Below, piece after piece: positions 24,979-34,340 of a stretch of 64,000 nt of DNA (the stretch's first letter is position 1; each line of letters opens with the position of its first letter). Where the stretch lies: contig NZ_AZDP01000079.1 of the NCBI RefSeq assembly GCF_001435525.1, forward strand, positions 25,832-89,831, read 5' to 3'. Made by a program: the position numbers and the translations under genes. A model generated the notes under the pieces. The model worked only from the letters and a program-made list of their open reading frames with translations. It searched no databases and was not told the origin of the DNA. This stretch comes from Levilactobacillus koreensis JCM 16448 (GTDB lineage Bacteria; Bacillota; Bacilli; Lactobacillales; Lactobacillaceae).

Positions 24979-25872
24979 GGAAGTTCCTCCAATTATTTAT
25001 GTAGGTTTTTATAAAATATCGGTCGTACTGGGCCCACAATTCAATCCAATATTTTCCGGTTTTAACTCCAAAAAAAGTCACTAACTGTGACAGCCAACGT
25101 CGCCAAGCCTAAACCTGTTAGGCCAATCTCTGTCAACTTATGACCATCACTTTCAGCCGCCATTCATGATACCGTTTTCATTTCCAAAGATTTCATTTGC
25201 CTTTCAGTTACTCTCATTTATCAGCCACAATACCCGTCATTTTAACGATTTGTAGGATTTCCGTATCGTCCCCAGCAAGCGCCCATCCCGGTTTAAATTT
25301 ACAGCATTTGGACCCCACCGTTCCTAGAGTGATCAGCCCTTTCATAAATACTTTCGTAGTACCTAATTATAGTGTTGCCCAAAACAATATTCAAGGGGTA
25401 TACATTTATCGAGATGTTATTGTTACACCATTTACTTTCAGTGGCATTATCCCTAAACATTAGGCTGATCATCATCATTTTCGGCACAACGAGAATCACC
25501 GCATCCTTCTCGTTTTCTGAAAACCAACTGTTGATAATTGGTCGCACAGCCAGCCAATTCACAAGCAATTTCTAACTAAAAGTCAGAACATACACGTAGG
25601 CTACCGTCGACACGGTATTCTGTGCACGGCAAGTCACTTTTGACATTTACTTTTTCTCAAGCCCGCTGTTAAAATTCATAAACAATATCTGGAAATAAGC
25701 CGAGATCATACAGTAGGCCGATCGCAACTAAAATCAGGCCCATCACTGAGTTTTATTCATTATTGCTTAAATTATACACAGCGGATATCGTTATTTAGAC
25801 GGTCACTGTCGTTATAAAAATCATAAATTCCAGTAAAATTATACAAAAATATTCCAACCACAATCCATGAGT

Positions 25873-25913
25873 AAAATGACTGGGCCTCATAATTCGAGTC
25901 CCAGCCATTTTGT
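25873..25913. terminator. Terminator-like hairpin
   Basis: AAAATG(A)CTGGG and CCCAG(C)CATTTT form an 11-bp stem with A/T flanks usable from either strand. No gene with an obvious link ends here. Confidence 0.5.
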
Positions 25914-26101
25914 TCGTTAATTACAAATAGATGTCCCCTGCAGCTCGCCAATTTTCACACCAACCCAGCCAGTCCTACAAGCGCCAGATTGATTATTATA
26001 TTTACAAACCTCTAGCCGGTCCACAACAGCCGGAAAGGCACCAGCTCACTGCCCTTCAGCGGGTAATTGCATGGCAGAACGACCATTTTACCCGATACTT
26101 T

Positions 26102-26179
26102 TACACAATCAACATCATCCCTTTACATCCACTGACTATCCTAGGGGCTGTACCAAATTCAGAGGAGGAAGTTCACGAA
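26102..26179 (+). promoter_or_regulatory. Promoter and leader of phosphatase 1 (shared with copy 2)
   Basis: TTTACA (26102-26107), 17 nt, then TTACAT (26125-26130) is a possible promoter. The whole block through CAGAGGAGGAA is conserved at 32531-32609 before the paralogue, so promoter and leader were duplicated together with the gene. Confidence 0.5.
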
Positions 26180-27109
26180 ATGAATAAAAGATGGAGCACT
26201 TTAGTCACGGCAATGCTGTTAGCAACGACACTCGGTTGGCAACAACCACTTGCGACAGTCACTGCCGCCGCTAAGACGACAACCACGCAGACAACGAAGA
26301 AGCCTAAGAGAAAAACCGTTGTCTCAACGTCCACTCACATTAAACTACAAGGCGCATCCAACGCCCGTGACCTCGGAGGCTACGTTAACTCAAAGGGCCA
26401 AAAGATCAAGATTCACCGCTTGATTCGGTCCAACAGCCTGTCCACATTAACTAAGGCTGACCAGAAGAAGCTCGTTAAGACGTACCACTTAGCGACCGAT
26501 GTCGACCTGCGAACCATCAGTGAGCAGAAGCAGAGCCCGGACGTGCGCATGAAGGGCGTCAAGCTGGTCAAGGCCAACGTCTTCAAGGAATTTCCGCCAC
26601 TGCCTGACTTCTCCAAAAAGAACGCCGCAAATAAGATGATGGAAAAAACTTATCACGACGCGGTTACCACGGCTCAGGGACGAAAAGCCTACAAATCCCT
26701 ATTTCATCAACTACTGATCAATCCTAAGAACAAGGCCGTTCTCTGGCACTGCTCCGCCGGTAAGGACCGCGCCGGCATGGGCACAGCCTTCGTCCTCTCT
26801 GCCCTCGACTTCAGCAGAGCCGCCATTACCAAGGATTACTTGAAGTCTAACGCCTACCTCGTCCAAACGAACAAAGTAAATCTACAAAAGGAAGAGGCTG
26901 GCTGGAAAGCCCAAGGCAAGACCTTGACCCCTACCGTCATTGCCAACTTCAAAGATGAAAATGGCGTTCAAAAAGCCTACCTGAATGCGATGTACAAGGC
27001 AATCGATGTCAAGTACGGTAGCATGTCAAAGTTCCTCCACAAGGGGCTTGGCTTAACCAACGCTCAATTGAAGCAGTTGCAAGCTAACTACCTGACGCCA
27101 GCTAAATAA
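26180..27109 (+). CDS. Secreted tyrosine-protein phosphatase, copy 1
   Basis: The 309-residue product has a signal peptide (MNKRWSTLVTAMLLATTLGW, cleavage near VTAAA) followed by a Lys/Thr-rich linker. The catalytic domain begins NARDLGGY (about residue 60) and has the P-loop HCSAGKDRAGMG (HCX5R, near residue 195), the hallmark of bacterial DSP/LipA-type tyrosine phosphatases. These enzymes hydrolyse phosphotyrosine or phosphoinositides; an exported version may act on host or wall substrates. I start at 26180 because AGAGGAGGAA precedes this ATG; the frame is open 250 nt further upstream without coding support. A paralogue with about the same length lies at 32610-33560. Confidence 0.9.
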   Translation: MNKRWSTLVTAMLLATTLGWQQPLATVTAAAKTTTTQTTKKPKRKTVVSTSTHIKLQGASNARDLGGYVNSKGQKIKIHRLIRSNSLSTLTKADQKKLVKTYHLATDVDLRTISEQKQSPDVRMKGVKLVKANVFKEFPPLPDFSKKNAANKMMEKTYHDAVTTAQGRKAYKSLFHQLLINPKNKAVLWHCSAGKDRAGMGTAFVLSALDFSRAAITKDYLKSNAYLVQTNKVNLQKEEAGWKAQGKTLTPTVIANFKDENGVQKAYLNAMYKAIDVKYGSMSKFLHKGLGLTNAQLKQLQANYLTPAK

Positions 27110-27130
27110 GTTTTTGCTTTAAGGCTATAG

Positions 27131-27171
27131 AAAAATGCGACATCTTCATAATGGAGGATGCCGCATTTTTG
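27131..27171. terminator. Bidirectional terminator
   Basis: AAAAATGCG(A)CATC and GATG(C)CGCATTTTT form a stem between the convergent genes ending at 27109 and 27234. Confidence 0.85.
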
Positions 27172-27233
27172 TCCACGCCACTCGCCAACGAGCCACGTTC
27201 AAATTTCAGAACGCCTTAGAATCCCAACTCTCC

Positions 27234-28742
27234 TCACTCTAGAAGAGCATTGGTACTACAGCAAATATATTCAAAGACGGCTTGCATCATTCCCTCGTCT
27301 AACGCGTCCAGGCTACCAATCGCATTCGCTCTCAAAAGCGTACCTAAATAAAATTGAAGATAACGTAGGAATACCGGTCTTGTATCCAGATTTCGATCAT
27401 CCTGAAATAGTGCAATTAAGGCTGCTGCAAGACTATCCCGTGTCCAATGCTTAACTTGGCGATGGAATTTTTCAATCATTATTTGGTGAATCTGTAAAAT
27501 CGCCTGCCGATAAGCCATCCCATCCGCCACAGTCAGCGAGGATCCAAACTGTTTCTCCATTCCAGTCAGCCGCTCCTGAGCTTGCTTCAATTCTGAAGTT
27601 TCCTGCCGATCCGTCAAACTCTTTTTCAAAACTAACTTGGCATCCGGATTAACTGCGGTTGCAACTGGCTGTCTATGCAACGCATCCAATTCTTGATGAG
27701 CTTTAACCGTATCAATCGTATAGTTCACCCTAGTAAAAATTCTATCAGAAATTGCCACACTCTCTTGACCGCGCTGAACTGCTAAGGTGACATTTTGTCG
27801 TGCCAACGGCCACATCACCGCAGCCTTAACAATCCCGCGATTACTCATTTTAAGCAATGTTGCATACTGCCTGTCACTAATTAGCTCCTGGTTCAAGCAA
27901 AACTTAAGGTACTGATGAATCACTTTCGACAAGGCAATCAGCCCATCCGTAGTGAGTCCACTGGCAAAGGACCACAACGAACTCACGTACAGATCAATTT
28001 CCTCAATTGAATACAAATGTCTCCCATCATCCATGAACTCGGCCCACTCAAGTAAGGCGCTGTAAATAGGTTCTCTCGTCAAAAACAAGCCATACGCTAA
28101 TTGTAATTGCGCTGGACTATGCCGCTTCGCGATTAGCGCAATAAATGTGTTGAAATCAACATCTTCTATAAAGTGGGCAAACATTTCCGTCTGATCGATT
28201 GGCAGCAACTTCACCGGGTCACAGTCAAGCCAATCAGCTGCATCTAAACCATTTATCTCTACTGTTCGACCATCATCACTATCACTAAACGCAACGACAT
28301 CTGGACGTTTTTGCGTAACGAGTTGCTCAAACTCGACTGCCAAGCCCGGTTTGGCCAAATGATGCGCTTCTAGATAGCCACAGAACAAATGAACTACTTT
28401 TGTCATTTCGGCTAATTCACCAATATTTGTGTCCAAAACAGCCCCCAAACCAGTCAAAACACCATCCGCTAAAGATTCAGCCGTCATCTGGGCTAATGTC
28501 CGGTTAAAAATAGCGAATTGAATTGTCACGATACCCTCTACGAAGGCCTCTAACGCATCGGCATCATTGTCAAAGATTTCTAATGCGGCTGAATCTTTTG
28601 AAAACCCCGAAATTTCATTCACTTCTTTAAGTAATAAGTCACTGTTACGTTGCCGTGATGAAGCTGGCCGTATACTATGCAATCCCTTGGTAGCAGTGTA
28701 AATAGTCCGCAACATTTCATCATAATTCATCATTTTTCTCAT
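27234..28742 (-). CDS. Hypothetical 502-aa protein, operon partner of the SWIM zinc-finger gene
   Basis: I do not recognise a family. The protein is acidic, mainly helical and cytoplasmic, with no signal peptide, no membrane span and no cysteine cluster. Notable stretches are EAFVEGIVTIQFAIFNRTLA, VHLFCGYLEAHHLAKPGLAV and a charged coiled-coil-like part near residue 390 (DRQETSELKQAQERLTGMEK). Its start lies 5 nt after the stop of the SWIM gene, so the two are co-transcribed. The start may be 28742 or the ATG at 28733. A role together with the SWIM protein is likely from position only. Confidence 0.8.
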   Translation of the reverse strand: MRKMMNYDEMLRTIYTATKGLHSIRPASSRQRNSDLLLKEVNEISGFSKDSAALEIFDNDADALEAFVEGIVTIQFAIFNRTLAQMTAESLADGVLTGLGAVLDTNIGELAEMTKVVHLFCGYLEAHHLAKPGLAVEFEQLVTQKRPDVVAFSDSDDGRTVEINGLDAADWLDCDPVKLLPIDQTEMFAHFIEDVDFNTFIALIAKRHSPAQLQLAYGLFLTREPIYSALLEWAEFMDDGRHLYSIEEIDLYVSSLWSFASGLTTDGLIALSKVIHQYLKFCLNQELISDRQYATLLKMSNRGIVKAAVMWPLARQNVTLAVQRGQESVAISDRIFTRVNYTIDTVKAHQELDALHRQPVATAVNPDAKLVLKKSLTDRQETSELKQAQERLTGMEKQFGSSLTVADGMAYRQAILQIHQIMIEKFHRQVKHWTRDSLAAALIALFQDDRNLDTRPVFLRYLQFYLGTLLRANAIGSLDALDEGMMQAVFEYICCSTNALLE

Positions 28743-28747
28743 CTTCT

Positions 28748-30400
28748 CTATTCTCGTTTTTTATTATCAAACCGTCTCAGTTCATCCATCATCGCCGGTC
28801 GCCGTACATACTTTACCCGCCACTCCTGCACAATCCGGGTTGCTTCGGCATAACCGCTTGGATAGTCTGTCATTTCATTCAGGATTGCGGCCAGCTCACG
28901 GTAATGCTTGCGGTCACCGGTCTTTTCGGCCATCTTTTGCACCGTTCGGCTGTATTTAGCGACGAGTTGATCAGAGAACTTTGGGGCCAAGAGGTGCGCG
29001 TAGGTTCGCACGCCATTGAGTCCATGCTCCGACATAACCGCCGCCAGTAATTTCTTGTTCAAATGGTCTTCGGCATACAGTGGTTCTTGATTTACTGTTA
29101 CCGGTAGTGCCTTGAAGAGTTGATCACGTTTCATCGGCCACTCTTCTGCGGAGTACTGTTGCTTCAATTCCCGGTAACAATCGATATCAGCTGGCGCATA
29201 GGCCGTTAGCAATAACCACAATTCGTGGCGGTAGTCCTCTGTCTGTCCTAATTTTTTATACAGCGTTTTCAACCGTTGGCTATACGCCAGCACGACACCA
29301 CTCAATCCGCCGGCAAGTTGCTTCCCCTCACGCAAGACACGGATTGCCGCCGAATAATCCTGACGCTGCACGCAATCGTTAACGTAGTATTGTAGCACGT
29401 GCTGATAGCGAAGATTGGCCAAACAAAACTGCTCGATTTCTTCAGCGGGTCGGCCTAGTTCGGCCATTACTTTTACGTGGGACGTTGCCCATTTTTCAGC
29501 TAGATAGTCACGATCCCAATCGTCCTTAAGCTGCTCCGCATCATGTAGCTGTTGGGCCGTCCACTCCAGCTTCTCTTGCAAGAATTCCGGCTCCTTGAAT
29601 TGGGAAAATAGGATGTCCGTAACTGCCTCTTCAAAGGCGCCCATATCCTCGGTCGCTCGCTTCTGGAACCATTTCAACGCTCGTCGCTTCAATGGTAGAT
29701 CTGCCTGGACAAGGATAGCTTCTCAAGTTTCAAAACAAAGCTGACTGATTCGCATCATCGCGCCGTCTGAGTCATCAATATCTACATAAACTGATAGTTT
29801 CACAACAGCGTTGATTACGCGAAATGCCAAACTCAACTGCTGATCATCAATCAACGACTGAACGTCTTCGCAAATAAAGGTACTGAGGTCCTCTTCAAAT
29901 CGTTCGGCGTTTTCATAGTCAATAAAATCATCGTTATCCATGTAGGCTTCAAAGATGTCCCCAATTTGTGTCTGATAGCCACGGAAGGTCTCCTTAACTG
30001 TATGCTTGACCGTTCGTAGTTCAAACCGTTTCGTCAGCTGAGCATCCCCGCACAACACCTGCGTTAGAAAATCCCGCACCTGTTTTTCAGTGGCCGCCGC
30101 GACTAACCCTGCGATAGCATCAGTATCTGCTGGCTGCGGCGTTGGTTCCTCATCCATGTAAAATAGGACGGCCGCCATATGCTTACAGTTCTCGCCACCA
30201 AGCGCATACGGACAGTCACAGCTTCCATTGCGAATATTGCCATCTTTGTCGAAATCAATTTCAACATGGTAGCGCTCTGATCCGAGGACAATAGCCGTGA
30301 TTTTGGTCGTTGATAAATGAACATTAGTGACCATCCCACGCTCATAATAATCGCGACCCCGACCGATAATCTGTGGTTGAAATAATTCTGACCAATCCAT
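28748..30400 (-). pseudogene. SWIM zinc-finger protein gene interrupted by one in-frame TGA
   Basis: The frame runs from ATG 30400 to TAG 28748-28750 (551 codons) and is interrupted only by TGA at 29723-29725. Before it the product reads ...MMRISQLCFET and after it EAILVQADLPLKRRALKWFQ, with no frame change, so a TGG (Trp) to TGA change is the simplest explanation. The N-terminal part carries the SWIM zinc finger CDCPYALGGENCKH (CxCxnCxH, about residues 60-73). The remaining part is a helical repeat-like region (HDAEQLKDDWDRDYLAEKWA). Unless TGA is read through, the product is a 225-residue SWIM fragment; a second frame can restart at 29692. SWIM domains bind DNA or protein. Confidence 0.82.
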
Positions 30401-30486
30401 GTGTGACGCCTCTTTCGAACGTATTTAAGTTCACTATAGCAAATGGCCGATTCGAAAACAAAGGCTAGTCCAATTCCATAACGTGT

Positions 30487-30528
30487 AAAAAACGGTAATG
30501 CCCTTGGTAATCAGGATACCACCGTTAT
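30487..30528 (-). terminator. Terminator of the VOC gene
   Basis: On the minus strand AACGGT...ACCGTTTTTT forms a stem with a T-run just after the TAG at 30534. Confidence 0.65.
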
Positions 30529-30821
30529 GCTTACTATTTAGCAGCCCGTAACACCGCAATGTCAATCTTCTTCATGCCCATCATCGCCTGGACCTGTCTG
30601 GGTGTCTGTGTCAACTCACCCATATTCTGTGGGACAATTTGCCAGGAGATGCCGAAGCGGTCCTTGGCCCAGCCACACTGCTCGGCGTCCGGGACGTGCG
30701 ATAGTTTCTGCCAATAATAGTCGATTTCAGCTTGATCAGCACATTCGATGGTGAAGGAAATGGCCTCGTTGAAGCGGAAGCTGGGGCCACCATCGAGCGC
30801 CAAAAATTTCTGCCCGTTCAA

Positions 30822-31000
30822 GTCAATTGCCCCTGAATAAATTCAGCGGCTTATCGCTCACGTGTCTGGCAACACAGTAGTCCAACATGCCCATTAAGAC
30901 ACTCCTACTCGTAGTGGCAACATCATCGGGTAATTGACGGCTACCCGTTAACTGCCAGGTTTACCCAGCAGTTGTTAGCTTTTTAATCTTTGGGTGTTTG
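30822..31000 (-). ncRNA. Predicted TnpB guide RNA (reRNA/omegaRNA), copy 2
   Basis: The conserved right-end segment matches copy 1 with a few substitutions and one indel. The would-be guide just past CAATTGAC is TTGAACGGGCAG, from the VOC gene itself. The 5' limit is a guess. Confidence 0.45.
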
Positions 31001-32181
31001 ACACCATTCAACCAGTCTTGCCCAAGCATCTCAATATTCATTGCCCCTAATCGATCATCGTTACACCGATATCGGCATTGGGCACACCAATATTCATGAG
31101 TATCATGATGGCGGTTAGTTTTCTCAACTAGGCCACACTTCGGACACCTCTGTGAAGTGAAGGCTGGATTCACCTTCACGACGGCACTTTGAATAGCCTG
31201 AGCCTTGTATGTTAAGAACGATTCTAGTTGAAAGAAGGACCAAGAACGGTGACTATTACGCAAGGGCTTAGGCAAATCATCCGTGTTAAACGTCACATTA
31301 GTTAAGTCTTCCAAAACGAAAAGCGTATGCGACCCATATGCCGTAACGAGTGTCTTAGCTAGCCGATGATTCACATCGGTCATCCAGCGGTTCTCTCGTT
31401 GAGCTAGTTGCTTCAGTTTTCTCTTGGCAGACGTGGTGTTCTTACTTTGTAGTTGTCGACGAACCTTAAGAAATTTTCTCCGCTTACGTAAGACTTTTTG
31501 ACCATCAAAGAATAGTGTTTTCCCTTCACTATCAAAGGTAGTTGCTAGGAAGCGTAACCCGCGATCAATCCCTACGATTTGCGGATTGTCCTTGGAATTA
31601 AAATCGCTAACTTCTTTGGTAATGCCAATGTGTAGAAACCATTTTCCGCGGCTGTGGACTAGCTTAGCAGTGCCTAGCTTCCAATCTCCATGAAGATAGT
31701 TCTCAAAACCTTTGTCAGTAAAGTTCATTTTCGTTCGTTGACCTAAGGTGGTAATTGAGACGTGGCTCAGCTTATCCACAAAAGAATAGTTTCTTTGACG
31801 AACTAAATCTGCCTGTGGTCGACGGAACCGAATTGGTTTCACCAACCACGTCAAGTCTCTAGGAATTTGAATCCACTTGTTGTCTTCGTTCTTACAACGG
31901 TAAGGATGTTGCTTCATCTGTTTCTGAACAGTTTTGTAGCGAGCTGCGACCGTTCGAAAAACTGACTGCACCATCTGACTATTCAGTTGTGATTCCTTTC
32001 TGAGCGTTTGGTACAGTTGATAATTTATTTTTAACCAGCTTAACTGAAACGCATGGTCAAAAATCCATTGACTGACAATATTGGCCAATCGTCGGTATTC
32101 CCGGCTCATTTCTAAAAACTCCGCTGACTGTTCGGTATCTGGATAGAGTCGTAATTTAATCGTTCGTCCTAGCTTAACCAA
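30961..32181 (-). CDS. tnpB: RNA-guided endonuclease TnpB, copy 2
   Basis: 406 residues with TTG start and GGGAGGT ribosome site, collinear with copy 1 at 12291-13511 without indels. Catalytic segments IVGIDRGLRFLATTF, LFVLEDLTNVTF and CNDDRLGAMNIE, and the four-Cys zinc ribbon (CPKCGLVEK, YWCAQCRY), are all present. Differences from copy 1 are scattered substitutions, most in the N-terminal half, so the two copies are not a very recent duplication. It should be functional if expressed. Confidence 0.92.
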   Translation of the reverse strand: MVKLGRTIKLRLYPDTEQSAEFLEMSREYRRLANIVSQWIFDHAFQLSWLKINYQLYQTLRKESQLNSQMVQSVFRTVAARYKTVQKQMKQHPYRCKNEDNKWIQIPRDLTWLVKPIRFRRPQADLVRQRNYSFVDKLSHVSITTLGQRTKMNFTDKGFENYLHGDWKLGTAKLVHSRGKWFLHIGITKEVSDFNSKDNPQIVGIDRGLRFLATTFDSEGKTLFFDGQKVLRKRRKFLKVRRQLQSKNTTSAKRKLKQLAQRENRWMTDVNHRLAKTLVTAYGSHTLFVLEDLTNVTFNTDDLPKPLRNSHRSWSFFQLESFLTYKAQAIQSAVVKVNPAFTSQRCPKCGLVEKTNRHHDTHEYWCAQCRYRCNDDRLGAMNIEMLGQDWLNGVKHPKIKKLTTAG

Positions 32182-32530
32182 TAGCTACCTCCCCTGAAGA
32201 TTGGGTTAAGTATACCATAATTAGCTATCCGAAAGGGGAACATACGTTTTAGGAAGTATTAAGTTCTGGCATTCATCCCGCGATTAAAATCGCAGGTTTC
32301 CTGCCCGGACTTTAATGAATGGCTTCCTCACAATTATTATCAGCAAACCACAGACTTGGGACAATTTTATTCATAACGGCCTCCTGTGAAATCTCGTTTT
32401 GCGTTAAGATTACCTGATTTGGGAAACGGATTCAAGTACGGATTCCCTAACGCGCTCATTACCGCCAAACGTGAGCTATAGCCTCGTTTTATAACGATTT
32501 ACATAGTCGATTTTGGTGGTGCCTGCTATC

Positions 32531-32609
32531 TTTACACAATCAACACCTCACCTTTACATCTGCTTAGTATTCTAGAGACTGTACCAAACACAGAGGAGGA
32601 ATTCGCATT
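32531..32609 (+). promoter_or_regulatory. Promoter and leader of phosphatase 2
   Basis: TTTACA (32531-32536), a 17-nt spacer and TTACAT (32554-32559), followed by CTGTACCAAA and CAGAGGAGGAA, repeat the block at 26102-26179 with the same spacing. Confidence 0.5.
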
Positions 32610-33560
32610 ATGAACAAAAGATTAAGCACTCTAGTTACCGCCTTACTGTTGACCACCACTTTGGGTTGGCAACAACCTTTGTCGACTATCACGGCCGCTG
32701 CGAAAACGACCCAAACGACTAAGACCACTAAGAAAGCCAAAGCACCAAAACATGCCAAGGCTAAAACTGTGGCCGGAAAGTCAACGCATATCAAGCTTCA
32801 AGGTGCTTCCAATGCCCGTGATTTAGGCGGTTACGTCAACCAAAATGGTCAAAAGATCAAGGTGCACCGCTTAATTCGTTCTAATGGCCTGTCCACTCTG
32901 TCTAAGTCCGACCAAAAGAAGCTGGTTAAGACTTATCACGTTGCCACCGATGTTGACCTGCGGACGATCGTTGAACAACAAAAGAGTCCTGACGTACAGA
33001 TCAAGGGCGTCAAGCTGGTCAAAGCCAACGTCTTCAAGGCCTTCCCAGCTTTCCCAGACTTCTCCAAAAAGAACGCTGGCGATAAGATGATGAAGAAGTC
33101 TTACCACGACGCTATCACGACTGCCCAAGGTCGCAAAGCTTACAAGTCCCTATTCCATCAATTATTGAAGAACCCTAAGAACAAGGCCGTTCTGTGGCAC
33201 TGTTCAGCCGGTAAGGACCGCGCCGGGATGGGCACAGCACTGGTACTTTCCGCCCTTAACTTTAACCGAAAGGCAATCACCAAGGACTACCTAAAGTCCA
33301 ACACTTATTTGACTAAGACCAACGCTGAAAACCTACAGAAGCAAGAGGCTGGCTGGAAGGCTCAAGGCAAGGCCCTGACACCAACCGTCATCGCCAACTT
33401 CAAAGATCAAAACGGCGTGAAGAAGTCCTATATCGACACCATGTACAAAGCTATCAACACGAAGTACGGTAGCATGGATAACTTCCTCCACAAGGGTCTG
33501 GGCCTATCCAACACACAATTGAAACAACTGCGCAACAACTACCTGACACCAGCGAAGTAA
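32610..33560 (+). CDS. Secreted tyrosine-protein phosphatase, copy 2
   Basis: 316 residues with signal peptide (MNKRLSTLVTALLLTTTLGW) and a longer Lys/Ala/Thr linker than copy 1. The catalytic domain has NARDLGGYVNQNGQK and the P-loop HCSAGKDRAGMG, so it should be active. The C-terminus (LHKGLGLSNTQLKQLRNNYL) matches copy 1 closely. The two copies are direct repeats about 6.4 kb apart and share their promoter and leader, so this is a segmental duplication. AGAGGAGGAA precedes ATG. Likely role: dephosphorylation outside the cell or at the wall. Confidence 0.9.
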   Translation: MNKRLSTLVTALLLTTTLGWQQPLSTITAAAKTTQTTKTTKKAKAPKHAKAKTVAGKSTHIKLQGASNARDLGGYVNQNGQKIKVHRLIRSNGLSTLSKSDQKKLVKTYHVATDVDLRTIVEQQKSPDVQIKGVKLVKANVFKAFPAFPDFSKKNAGDKMMKKSYHDAITTAQGRKAYKSLFHQLLKNPKNKAVLWHCSAGKDRAGMGTALVLSALNFNRKAITKDYLKSNTYLTKTNAENLQKQEAGWKAQGKALTPTVIANFKDQNGVKKSYIDTMYKAINTKYGSMDNFLHKGLGLSNTQLKQLRNNYLTPAK

Positions 33561-33581
33561 ATTAAATACCGAGCATCCCAG

Positions 33582-33620
33582 AGAGCGACCAGTTTCTGAA
33601 GATAGGAACTGGTCGCTTTC
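33582..33620. terminator. Terminator after phosphatase 2
   Basis: The perfect stem AGCGACCAGTT/AACTGGTCGCT with a 12-nt loop is followed by TTTC. The T-run is short. Confidence 0.65.
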
Positions 33621-33737
33621 ACGTCCTTTGGTCAATTACTATGTTTTTCCAAACATTATTCATGCTAAAAACAAATTTCCCCCAGCCATGTTATATTTAA
33701 AAAGTTCCAACTGGGACAAACTGGGGAGGTTTTATTT

Positions 33738-34097
33738 ATGAATAAAGCAGCATTGATTTTAGGAGTAGCCGGGATGGCAACAACTTTGGGGTTCGGCACA
33801 GTCGTTGGGTCCGCCAGCACACTGACGGGCGCCGTTCAATACCACAAGTATCATGGCACAACGACCATCAAGAAGAACTATCGCCATTTTAAGCTGACCA
33901 ATCACCAACCAAACAGCGACTATAAAATCATCAAGGTGACGAGCTGGAAAAACGCCAAACTCAAAGCCGGCAGTAAAGTTAAGATTGACCTTATGGCAAC
34001 TCAAGGAACACAATATAACTGGTACCGGATCAAATCCACGGCCAAACACGCCACCCACCGTTACTGGGTCTATGGTCAAGCCTTGCAAGGCAACTAA
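33738..34097 (+). CDS. Small secreted protein, 119 aa
   Basis: A signal peptide (MNKAALILGVAGMATTLGFG, cleavage near GSAS) is followed by about 90 residues that are basic and rich in Lys, Thr and Tyr (HKYHGTTTIKKNYRHFKLTN, KIIKVTSWKNAKLKAGSKVK, RYWVYGQALQGN). I do not recognise a named family. The composition is that of small lactobacillar exoproteins with SH3-like beta structure. GGGGAGG lies just upstream of ATG. It has its own terminator, so it is monocistronic. Confidence 0.75.
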   Translation: MNKAALILGVAGMATTLGFGTVVGSASTLTGAVQYHKYHGTTTIKKNYRHFKLTNHQPNSDYKIIKVTSWKNAKLKAGSKVKIDLMATQGTQYNWYRIKSTAKHATHRYWVYGQALQGN

Positions 34098-34115
34098 TCT
34101 AAACTTTACTTCAAT

Positions 34116-34153
34116 ACGACCAATCTCTACCTAACCGAGATTGGTCGTTTTTT
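34116..34153 (+). terminator. Intrinsic terminator
   Basis: ACGACCAATCTC/GAGATTGGTCGT is a perfect 12-bp stem followed by TTTTTT. Confidence 0.95.
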
Positions 34154-34287
34154 CTGTACGTCGTATGACTTCCCTCCCACTAGAAAGAACCCCAGCTGAC
34201 CACTTAGGTGTAAAATATAGTTACAACTGTTAGTATTTCTACAGCGCATTAGTTATTCTGCGTTGGAACTAACCGGTTTAATTTTTT

Positions 34288-34319
34288 CGAGTAACCATGA
34301 CAGTACCTCTGGTCACTCG
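34288..34319 (+). promoter_or_regulatory. Leader hairpin before the 34341 gene
   Basis: CGAGT(A)ACCA and TGGT(C)ACTCG form a stem ending about 20 nt before the start codon. It may affect translation or mRNA stability. A possible -10 TAAAAT is at 34211-34216. Confidence 0.4.
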
Positions 34320-34340
34320 GCATTTAGGGGAGATTTTTAT

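Larger units (their letters stand above)
24979..26179. other. Long AT-rich intergenic region, no supported gene
   Basis: This 1.2-kb AT-rich region has only short open frames without ribosome sites. A 33-codon frame on the minus strand (25062-25163, MAAESDGHKLTEIG...) has a hydrophobic Gly/Leu-rich core but no ribosome site. A similar hydrophobic string (MGLILVAIGLLYDLG) ends on the minus strand near 25675. Both could be gene debris. The right end carries a terminator-like hairpin and the promoter/leader block of the phosphatase gene. Confidence 0.6.
30822..32316 (-). mobile_element. IS200/IS605-group element with TnpB only, copy 2
   Basis: The element has the same organisation as 12152-13646: right end CAATTGAC at 30822-30829 (minus-strand sense), TnpB, and left-end hairpin GCGATTTTAATCGC near 32281-32293. 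Because the VOC gene frame is recognisable on both sides, the boundaries are good to a few bases. The left junction follows GCCATTCAT, and the other copy's follows TGTTAT, so the target may be T(T/C)AT. Confidence 0.82.
30534..32374 (-). pseudogene. PhnB-like VOC-family gene split by a TnpB element
   Basis: The 5' piece (ATG at 32374, AGGAGG upstream) reads MNKIVPSLWFADNNCEEAIH and then runs into the element near 32316. The 3' piece (30821 to 30534) resumes with LNGQKFLALDGGPSFRFNEA, then CGWAKDRFGISWQIVPQ and ends VLRAAK. Together they match the PhnB/3-demethylubiquinone-methyltransferase-like VOC (glyoxalase/bleomycin resistance fold) family. About 35-45 codons expected between the pieces are missing, so the insertion is associated with a deletion. 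No functional product is expected. Confidence 0.85.

Noticed and set aside
25062-25163. 33-codon hydrophobic frame on the minus strand, possible small peptide or type I toxin
   Set aside because: No ribosome site or terminator nearby and no match to known small toxin families; kept only as possible gene debris.
25299-25568. 89-codon minus-strand frame in the AT-rich intergenic region
   Set aside because: Starts with TTG without a ribosome site and has no recognisable feature.
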